Source: Muribaculaceae bacterium
GTDB taxonomy: Bacteria > Bacteroidota > Bacteroidia > Bacteroidales > Muribaculaceae
Direction: 5' to 3'
Length of the DNA: 64,000 nucleotides
NCBI GenBank assembly: GCA_017651515.1
Contig: JAGCCU010000051.1
Coordinates: forward strand, 44,455 to 108,454
Positions 9,710 through 16,175 of this stretch are shown here, piece after piece (positions within the stretch are counted from its first letter, which is position 1; every line of letters begins with the position of its first letter). The translations under genes were made by a program, and so were the position numbers. The notes beneath the pieces were generated by a model that saw only the letters and a program-made list of their open reading frames with translations, searched no databases and was not told where the DNA came from.

Positions 9710-9762
9710 GTGCTGATAGTGTTTCGTCGTAATGAATTATAGTCTAGTGTATACAACTGCTT

Positions 9763-9867
9763 CTATCCCCAATAGTGGTTCATAATCCAGAGGATGGCCA
9801 GCAGTGCTATAAGGATGATGTTAAGCCTTGCGTAGAAGCGGCGGTAGTAATTGCGGTCTTCTTCCAT
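9763..9867 (-). CDS. 34-residue membrane miniprotein, translationally coupled
   Basis: A small gene missed by length cut-offs. It encodes 34 residues beginning MEEDRNYYRRFYARLN and ending in a hydrophobic helix IILIALLAILWIM plus NHYWG, i.e. a charged N terminus and one membrane span, predicted N-in by the positive-inside rule (three Arg in the juxtamembrane part). Its ATG shares one base with the TAA of the upstream zinc-ribbon gene (TAATG), the usual arrangement for coupled translation, and it ends in TAG. It probably is a partner of the upstream membrane protein; no family is recognised. Confidence 0.6.
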   Translation of the reverse strand: MEEDRNYYRRFYARLNIILIALLAILWIMNHYWG

Positions 9868-11414
9868 TATTCTATAGTGCGTGTTTTGCCACTCGCAAGG
9901 TCATAGCTGTAATGTCCACCATCGGCAGGGCGCATGCGAAGCTGATTGGCTTTGCTATTGCCAAAACCGATGTCGGTGGGGCCGCTGGCTTTGCCCTTGG
10001 GGCTATAGATTGTGAAATACTTGCGAGTATCTTTGTTGAAGCCGTACACTGAACCGCTTTTGTCGGCAAAGACAATGTAGTTTTCATTCTCCACCTTCTT
10101 GTGCATGTCGCGCATATTGAAAATGGGCTTGTCGTAGGTGGCAGCTTTCATGCTTACTTCCTCGCCTTTCTTTAGCTGCTCTACCTTCTCGGCATTCTCT
10201 TGATTCCAGCGGGCATCGGCACTGTCGGGGCTTGCCATGGCTTTCTCTTTTTCCAAACGCTCTTTTTCTTCCTGCTCAGCCTTCAGCTCTTCCTCAGTCT
10301 GGAAGTAGAGTATCTTGATTTCTTTAGCTTCATCTTTCAGGAAGCGGCGTTCAGGTGAATTGATTGGATCCAGTGCATTGCCGTAGATATACTGCCTTCC
10401 GTCGTCACGGGAACGTACTCCTCCTTCATAGTTGAGCGAAGTGAGTTTCTTATCCTTCATGTTGAAAAGGTTCAGCGCTACACGTCCGCGAGAACCTTCT
10501 CCGCGCGGTGTGTCCATGTATGCAAAATAGAGATAGTCCTTGCCTTCCACATTTACCGCACGGGGAACTTTTGTGATGTCGGCAATCATGCTGTTATTGT
10601 CCAGCGTAATGGTGCGGTCTTCAAGATATTTAATGTGCATCAATTCGGGAGACCACAGTGATCCGCTGCGCGTGAGTTCGTAAATCTTTATGAATGAACG
10701 CTCGGTGGCGCTTGACAGATAGGTTACACCCCATATGCGGTCGGGAATGTCCTTCCCGTTTCCTGGAACCATGACGGCTGAGGCGGCTGAAGCGCCGTCT
10801 CCGAGCAGGTTGTTGCGATTCAGTTCACCTACGAATATCGACATTGGGTCGGAACTGGCATCGGCAACAAGAGTCGAGTCGATGCTAGCGTCAGATGGCT
10901 GCTGAGAACTATTGTTGTTGCAGCTGCGCATGAGCAATAAGGCACCTATGATGCCTACGACGGCAATTACACCGATAATCAGGTTGCGGTTGAATGACCC
11001 AGTCGTAGTACCTTCATCTTCATCTTCGTACTCGTCTTCATCATAGTCAGTCATTGCATTTGCTCGTTGACGCTGTGCCGCTTCTTGCTGGCGACGGAGA
11101 CGTTCGGCATTTTGCTGATGCTGGAGCTCGTTAAGTCGTTGCTGTTGAAGTTCTTTCTGTCTTTGAATTTTTAGATCTTCTTCTTGCTGACGCTGCTCGT
11201 TGAAAGTTATCGTCGAGCGGAAATTGCCAGCGGTAAACGATTCGTCGTCCATGTCATTGCGTACCATCTTTCCACACTTGGGACAGAACACGGAGTTGGA
11301 TGGAATCATGTTATGGCATGAAGGACACGGCATTTCGTTGCTTAGACGTGTGCCACACTGATTGCAAAAGGATGAGCCTTGAGGAGCTTCATTTCCACAC
11401 TTTGGACATCTCAT
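9867..11414 (-). CDS. Double zinc-ribbon single-pass membrane protein
   Basis: A 515-residue protein of unknown function. Two zinc ribbons open it: CPKCG/CNQCG (about residues 3-20) and CPSCH/CPKCG (30-47). A Gln/Glu/Arg-rich coiled coil follows (about 75-120), then an acidic stretch, one transmembrane helix NLIIGVIAVVGIIGALLLM near 145-163, and an exported C-terminal domain of about 350 residues that holds a second charged coiled coil (EEELKAEQEEKERLEKEK) and beta-rich segments. This topology puts the zinc ribbons in the cytosol and the large domain in the periplasm. It heads the operon and is coupled to the miniprotein. Confidence 0.75.
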   Translation of the reverse strand: MRCPKCGNEAPQGSSFCNQCGTRLSNEMPCPSCHNMIPSNSVFCPKCGKMVRNDMDDESFTAGNFRSTITFNEQRQQEEDLKIQRQKELQQQRLNELQHQQNAERLRRQQEAAQRQRANAMTDYDEDEYEDEDEGTTTGSFNRNLIIGVIAVVGIIGALLLMRSCNNNSSQQPSDASIDSTLVADASSDPMSIFVGELNRNNLLGDGASAASAVMVPGNGKDIPDRIWGVTYLSSATERSFIKIYELTRSGSLWSPELMHIKYLEDRTITLDNNSMIADITKVPRAVNVEGKDYLYFAYMDTPRGEGSRGRVALNLFNMKDKKLTSLNYEGGVRSRDDGRQYIYGNALDPINSPERRFLKDEAKEIKILYFQTEEELKAEQEEKERLEKEKAMASPDSADARWNQENAEKVEQLKKGEEVSMKAATYDKPIFNMRDMHKKVENENYIVFADKSGSVYGFNKDTRKYFTIYSPKGKASGPTDIGFGNSKANQLRMRPADGGHYSYDLASGKTRTIE

Positions 11415-11451
11415 ATCGATAGTTTTTTAAGTTACGTTTTAATCCAATCTA

Positions 11452-11481
11452 CAAAGGTATTGATTTTGCGTCAAATATCAA
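11452..11481 (-). promoter_or_regulatory. Sigma-ABfr promoter of the zinc-ribbon operon
   Basis: On the minus strand TTG (complement at 11479-11481), 19 bp, then TACCTTTG (complement at 11452-11459). It lies 38 bp upstream of the start of the double zinc-ribbon gene. Confidence 0.6.
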
Positions 11482-11617
11482 TCATAATTCTCTTGGATTT
11501 TTATTTTTGTTTCAATATTTATTCAAGATTTCAAACAAAAACCACTAGCGGTTAGTTTTTGACTTTATAAATCTTCGACATGAAGTTATGGACAAAAAAG
11601 TAAAAACTAAAACTGAA

Positions 11618-11649
11618 TTTGGTTTAATGCGAAATATAAACTAACTTTG
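11618..11649 (+). promoter_or_regulatory. Sigma-ABfr promoter of queA
   Basis: TTTG at 11618-11621, 20 bp, TAACTTTG at 11642-11649, full consensus. The leader of about 45 nt contains a small hairpin (GGGG 11660-11663 with CCCC 11671-11674) before an A-rich run into the start codon. Confidence 0.75.
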
Positions 11650-11698
11650 CAGCGAAATTGGGGTGTTATGCCCCTAAATATATGAAAATCAACAAAAA

Positions 11699-12751
11699 AT
11701 GAAATTATCAGAATTTGACACAGGGATGCCTCGCGATCTTATCGCAACACATCCACTTGAGCATCGCGACGATTCTAGGATGATGGTTCTCCATAGGAAG
11801 ACAGGTGAAATTGAGCATAAGGTATTTAAGGATGTATTAGATTTCTTTGAACCAGGCGACACATTTGTCTTCAACGATACACAGGTATTCCCTGCAAAGC
11901 TTTATGGCAACAAGGAGAAGACGGGTGCCAGAATCGAAGTGTTCCTGCTTCGTGAATTGAACCCTGATTTCAAATTATGGGATGTCTTGGTGGATCCTGC
12001 TAGAAAGATACGCATCGGCAACAAACTCTACTTCGGACTTGATGATTCGATGGTTGCTGAGGTAATTGACAATACAACCTCAAGAGGACGTACTCTGCGA
12101 TTCCTCTACGATGGACCGCACGACGAATTTAAAAATCACCTCTATGCTTTGGGAAACACTCCACTACCTTATTACATCACTCGTGAAGCGGAACCCGAAG
12201 ATGCAGAGCGTTACCAGACAATATTTGCACGAAACGAAGGGGCTGTTGTCGCACCGGCGGCTGGACTCCACTTCTCTCGAGAACTAATGCGCAGAATGGA
12301 AATACGCGACATAGAAGCCGAGTTCATTACGTTACATATTGGTCTTGGCAGCTATCGCGACATCGATGTTGAAGATCTCACAAAACACCGCATGGACAGT
12401 GAGCAGCTGGAGGTGAGCGAAGAACTTACTAAGCGAATCAATTCACGGCGTGATGAAGAACACAAAGTGTGCTGCGTGGGTACTTCAGTCCTTCGTGCCT
12501 TCGAAAGTGCAGTGGGAATGAATGGACATATAAAATCCTATTCAGGATGGACTAACAAGTTTATCTTCCCGCCTTATGAGTGCACTACATGTGATGCTCT
12601 GATCACCAATTTCCATATGCCATTTTCCATCATGTTGATGAACACGGCTTCATTTGGTGGTTATGAACCCGTAATGAATGCCTATAAAGAGGCAATAAAG
12701 GAGAAGTATAGATTTGGGGCATACGGAGATGCAATGCTCATAATTGACTAA
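11699..12751 (+). CDS. queA: tRNA preQ1(34) S-adenosylmethionine ribosyltransferase-isomerase
   Basis: A 350-residue QueA, which transfers and isomerises the ribosyl part of SAM onto preQ1 at tRNA position 34 to make epoxyqueuosine, the penultimate step of queuosine synthesis. Family motifs are all present: the N-terminal FDTGMPRDLIATHPLEHRD, PVAPAAGLHF-like VVAPAAGLHFSRELM, ITLHIGLGSYRDIDVEDL, and the C-terminal SGWTNKFIFPPYEC and LITNFHMPFSIMLM. Length is normal. It is monocistronic, with its own promoter and hairpins after the stop. Confidence 0.97.
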   Translation: MKLSEFDTGMPRDLIATHPLEHRDDSRMMVLHRKTGEIEHKVFKDVLDFFEPGDTFVFNDTQVFPAKLYGNKEKTGARIEVFLLRELNPDFKLWDVLVDPARKIRIGNKLYFGLDDSMVAEVIDNTTSRGRTLRFLYDGPHDEFKNHLYALGNTPLPYYITREAEPEDAERYQTIFARNEGAVVAPAAGLHFSRELMRRMEIRDIEAEFITLHIGLGSYRDIDVEDLTKHRMDSEQLEVSEELTKRINSRRDEEHKVCCVGTSVLRAFESAVGMNGHIKSYSGWTNKFIFPPYECTTCDALITNFHMPFSIMLMNTASFGGYEPVMNAYKEAIKEKYRFGAYGDAMLIID

Positions 12752-12832
12752 CTATAAACATTGTGGCCAGATTTTAGGGTAACAGACAGAATGTTTATAT
12801 ATCTAAAATTGTGTAAATAATCCATAATATAC

Positions 12833-12863
12833 TTGCTGATTTCGGCAAGAAACAGTAATTTTG
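12833..12863 (+). promoter_or_regulatory. Possible promoter of a small RNA
   Basis: TTG at 12833-12835, 20 bp, TAATTTTG at 12856-12863. It falls in the queA 3' region with no reading frame behind it, just in front of two plus-strand terminator-like hairpins. Confidence 0.4.
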
Positions 12864-12909
12864 TGACACATTCTTCAAGAGATTAATAAGAATGTGTCAC
12901 AATTTTTTT
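12861..12909 (+). terminator. Long hairpin terminator after queA
   Basis: A 15-bp perfect stem (TTGTGACACATTCTT 12861-12875, AAGAATGTGTCACAA 12888-12902) with a 12-nt loop runs straight into T7. It would end queA transcripts. A separate 10-bp stem, TATAAACATT 12754-12763 with AATGTTTATA 12790-12799, follows the queA stop and has no U run. Confidence 0.85.
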
Positions 12910-13010
12910 GAAACATCTAAACCAATAAAATCTTTAAAGCAATAACCACCAAAACATTTTTTGTAGCATCTTCGGTGAGTCAAACTGGGAAGTTCAACTC
13001 ACCGATTTTT
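12871..13010 (+). ncRNA. Candidate small RNA between queA and the DegT gene
   Basis: Inferred only from layout: a possible promoter ending at 12863, no reading frame, and a second plus-strand terminator at 12973-13010 some 70 nt beyond one that should already have ended queA. The transcript would be about 140 nt, and it would have to pass the long hairpin at its own 5' end. No known RNA family is recognised. Confidence 0.3.
12973..13010 (+). terminator. Second plus-strand terminator
   Basis: Outer stem CGGTGAGT 12973-12980 with ACTCACCG 12997-13004, inner stem AACT/AGTT capped by a GGGA tetraloop, then a run of T from 13006. The U run is only on the plus strand, so it does not serve the convergent DegT gene well. 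Confidence 0.75.
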
Positions 13011-13029
13011 TATATATGTACAATAAATA

Positions 13030-14175
13030 CTATTTTTGGATTGTGGACTTTATAATGGATGTGATGCGAAGGGCATCTTCGTCGGTCACATATGGTCCAC
13101 TGGGAAGGCACAGACCCTGTGCGAATAGTTCTTCGCTCACTCCGTTCACATATGCCGGTGCACCACTGAACACCGGTTGAGTATGCATAGGTTTCCACAA
13201 TGGGCGGCTTTCAATTCCGGCAGCATCAAGAGCCAAACGAAGCTGCTCGTAATCTACACCGCCAGTTTGTTTGGGATTAACTAGGATGGTATTCAGCCAG
13301 TAGTTAGAATCGAAGCGGTCGTCAGGATTGACATGCACGATGATTCCATCAATGCCGGCAAGTTCGCGTACGTATACATCGCATAGATGTCGGTGCCAGC
13401 GCAAATGCTCATCGACTATAGTCATTTGCCCGCGTCCGATGCCGGCACAGATGTTGCTCATGCGGTAGTTGTAGCCTATCTCCTTGTGCAGATAGTAAGG
13501 TAATGGCTCACGGGCCTGAGTGGCATAGAACATGATGCGTTTCTTGGCTTCTTCGTTGGGACAAATAAGCGCTCCGCCTCCACTGGTGGTAATCATCTTG
13601 TTGCCGTTGAAACTCATGATGCCATAGTCACCGAATGAGCCCACTATCTGGCCACGATATCTCGAGCCAAAACCTTCGGCCGAGTCTTCGACAACCGGTA
13701 TTTCATAACGACGCGCGATTTCCATAATATCGTCGATATAGGCGGGCATACCATAGAGATAGACGGGAATGATGGCCTTGGGTTTGCGACCCGTCTTTGC
13801 AATGCGGTCGCGGATAGATTCTTCAAGGAGGTTCGGATCCATGTTCCACGTGTCGCGTTCGCTGTCGACAAACACTGGGATCGCACCCTGATATACTATG
13901 GGATTGGCACTGGCACTGAACGTCATCGACTGGCAAATTACTTCATCGCCCGACGTTACACCTAAGTTCACCAGCGACAAATGAATGGCGGCAGTCCCGC
14001 TAGAGAGTGCAACCACATGGCGGCCATTGCCTACCATCTGTTCCAATTCAGCTTCAAAAGCATTTACATTCGGACCCAGAGGCACCACCCAGTTGGTATC
14101 AAATGCTTCTTTTATAAATTTCATCTCGTTGCCGCTCATATGAGCCAGGCATAGCCAAACTCTTTTGTTTTCCAT
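13030..14175 (-). CDS. DegT/DnrJ/EryC1/StrS-family sugar aminotransferase
   Basis: A 381-residue PLP enzyme that aminates a nucleotide-linked keto-sugar, as PglE does in making N-acetylated amino sugars for glycans. Signs: ALSSGTAAIHLSLVNLGV (cofactor-phosphate site), MTFSASANPIVYQGAIPVFVD, VVEDSAEGFGSRYRG, and the Schiff-base lysine in SFNGNKMITTSGGG, followed by NYRMSNICAGIGRGQM. Length and order are typical. It lies 91 bp after the outer-membrane barrel gene and may or may not be in that operon. A role in surface glycan synthesis, like the GT4 enzyme, is inferred; the sugar is not identifiable. Confidence 0.92.
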   Translation of the reverse strand: MENKRVWLCLAHMSGNEMKFIKEAFDTNWVVPLGPNVNAFEAELEQMVGNGRHVVALSSGTAAIHLSLVNLGVTSGDEVICQSMTFSASANPIVYQGAIPVFVDSERDTWNMDPNLLEESIRDRIAKTGRKPKAIIPVYLYGMPAYIDDIMEIARRYEIPVVEDSAEGFGSRYRGQIVGSFGDYGIMSFNGNKMITTSGGGALICPNEEAKKRIMFYATQAREPLPYYLHKEIGYNYRMSNICAGIGRGQMTIVDEHLRWHRHLCDVYVRELAGIDGIIVHVNPDDRFDSNYWLNTILVNPKQTGGVDYEQLRLALDAAGIESRPLWKPMHTQPVFSGAPAYVNGVSEELFAQGLCLPSGPYVTDEDALRITSIIKSTIQK

Positions 14176-14266
14176 ACCTATAGTAAGTTTGTTGTTTTCA
14201 GTTTTATTAGTTCTGAGTTTCCCAAGTCAAAGAGACTTGCTTATTGGCTCTCGGTTCTTGGCGCTG

Positions 14267-16138
14267 TTAAAAAACCAGTCCCACACCAGCCATGATGTTC
14301 AACTTCTGAGCACCCATCCCAGGCATGACGTCCCACTTGCGGTTGAGCAGGTTGTTGCCCTTCACCCACAGGGAGACCACTTTGTCGAAGCGCCAGCTTG
14401 CTCCGGCATGAAGGTTTATCACGTCATCCAAGTCAAACCACTGGTATTCGGAGCTATTATTGATGACATAGTCATCTAACATGTTAGGGTCAGGAATATA
14501 ATTAGGTGTATATTCAAGAACCGAACGCTGTGAGCGCAACTCTAGTCCAAGGTCAATGGTCAGCTTGCGTATTGGCTTAATTTTCAAGTCAAAATTTCCC
14601 ACAAGACATGCTCCGTCGATTCCATCCAGTGGATAGCTGTTGTTCCATCCAGTGGAATTGACATCATCATCGCTTGGAGCATATTTTATTCCTGCATGTG
14701 CATCTACTATCGAGCGGTAGCTGTAGTTCAACTCGCCGCCGAGGTAAATTCCACGAGCCTTAAGACCCGCATAATTGTTGGCAATGGGCATAGAGTTGTC
14801 AGCAACTAAATAGTTCAACTGTTCTTGGTTTGAGCCGTTGAAAAGTATGTTTGGCACCACAGCATTGATGTCGTTGTTGAAGAAACCGTAACCTGCGAAC
14901 ACCCTCATGCTGAATCCAGCAAATGGACCGATCTTGAATCCAGCCTCACCGTCAAATGGTGAGAAAGTATTGAGAGTGCCGCCCCATGGGGCACTGTACC
15001 GGTTCATAATGGCTAAGTTTGACAGGGTGTTCAGAATCTTTCCGCCCGAGATGTCAATGTAGAATGCTGCACCGTCAGCAAGATTGAAGTCAAGTTTCAC
15101 GTTAGGTGATACATGTACTTTCTTGTTGTCGATGCCGTTGGCAAAATCACCGGAAAAATCGTATAGTTGAGGTTTACCAAGAAGAATGTCGGCACCCAGT
15201 TGTGCCCTGACAGCGTGATTTTCCCACAATAGGTAAGGCGATGCTGTCAACAGGAAGTAGTTGCGGTTGCCCGACGTGAGGCGGGTGTTGACATAGTCAC
15301 CTTCGAATTCTAGTCCTGCGCTGATGTCGTTGTTGATTTGATACTCTGCGCCAAGAGTGAAATTGAACACATTCTCCTTTGCTGCTTTCATGTAATTGAG
15401 CAAAGCCTTGTCATATCCGGCGTGATTCAGTGACAACCCAACACCATAAGACAGTGTGTGCTCTTTGAGATCAACTTCGCCATCCCAGCCAGCTTTTATG
15501 CCAAACTCGGTAAAGGTTTGCTTGTTGGCATCTGCCCAGCTCTCGTTTGTTGCGCCATAGTAGTTGAAGCTGTCAAAATGTCCCATTGCGCTCAGAGACA
15601 GTGTCCCTGTGCCGATGCGATGATCCAGGTTCAGTCCAAGTTTGTTGTCATTGAACTGCTGTTTGAGCCGTTGACTGTCATCTGTGATGTACTTGGTGGA
15701 GTTTTTTCCAGCCCAGGTGCTGTTATGTTGGAGCCATGCGCCTAGAGTGGTCTTGTCGGTGTCGATGATACGATAACCGGCACTGCCCACAAAGTTGGCT
15801 GCCATGCCGCCACCTACGTCAAGATAACCGCGCTTGTCGCTGAAGTTGTGTGCCGTACGGTAGCCGTAAGGCATCATTGTCGGTATTGTCGTAGGCACGT
15901 CAATGGGGTTAGCCCAGTCGCTATAACTTACCGAAGTGCGGGCAGGAACGTCGATTTTCTTCACCTTGGGCAGAGCATTTTTCTTCGTTGCCTTTTTTAC
16001 TTCGGGCACAAAGTCTTTCTCTAGCGTTATTTCCTTATGCAACTCTTGTCCGCCTTGCTGAGTGGTGGTGTTTTGCTGCGCTGATGCTGTAGAGATGAGT
16101 GTCCCGAGAATAAGTATTGATATGTATTTCCTTATCAT
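14267..16138 (-). CDS. Outer-membrane beta-barrel protein (TonB-receptor-like, no plug)
   Basis: A 623-residue exported protein. It has a signal peptide (MIRKYISILILGTLISTASA) and a short linker with a KDFVPEVKKATKKN segment, then about 500 residues of alternating amphipathic strands ending in aromatic-rich strands and a C-terminal GVGLVF, the usual finish of an outer-membrane barrel. The C-terminal SLWVKGNNLLNRKWD resembles the last strands of TonB-dependent receptors, but there is no plug domain, so active import is unlikely. The gene follows the TPR gene by 37 bp, which suggests the two act together at the outer membrane. Function unknown. Confidence 0.75.
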   Translation of the reverse strand: MIRKYISILILGTLISTASAQQNTTTQQGGQELHKEITLEKDFVPEVKKATKKNALPKVKKIDVPARTSVSYSDWANPIDVPTTIPTMMPYGYRTAHNFSDKRGYLDVGGGMAANFVGSAGYRIIDTDKTTLGAWLQHNSTWAGKNSTKYITDDSQRLKQQFNDNKLGLNLDHRIGTGTLSLSAMGHFDSFNYYGATNESWADANKQTFTEFGIKAGWDGEVDLKEHTLSYGVGLSLNHAGYDKALLNYMKAAKENVFNFTLGAEYQINNDISAGLEFEGDYVNTRLTSGNRNYFLLTASPYLLWENHAVRAQLGADILLGKPQLYDFSGDFANGIDNKKVHVSPNVKLDFNLADGAAFYIDISGGKILNTLSNLAIMNRYSAPWGGTLNTFSPFDGEAGFKIGPFAGFSMRVFAGYGFFNNDINAVVPNILFNGSNQEQLNYLVADNSMPIANNYAGLKARGIYLGGELNYSYRSIVDAHAGIKYAPSDDDVNSTGWNNSYPLDGIDGACLVGNFDLKIKPIRKLTIDLGLELRSQRSVLEYTPNYIPDPNMLDDYVINNSSEYQWFDLDDVINLHAGASWRFDKVVSLWVKGNNLLNRKWDVMPGMGAQKLNIMAGVGLVF

Positions 16139-16175
16139 CGTTGTAGGTGTTTATGTCGTGATGAGAATATGTTTC

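Noticed and set aside
11650-11690. preQ1 riboswitch in the queA leader
   Set aside because: There is a small GGGG/CCCC hairpin and an A-rich tail, but the loop and tail sequences do not match the preQ1-I pattern I know.
11682-11702. Six-codon leader frame (MKINKK) overlapping the queA start by ATGA
   Set aside because: A/T-rich leader makes this likely by chance; no attenuator structure goes with it.
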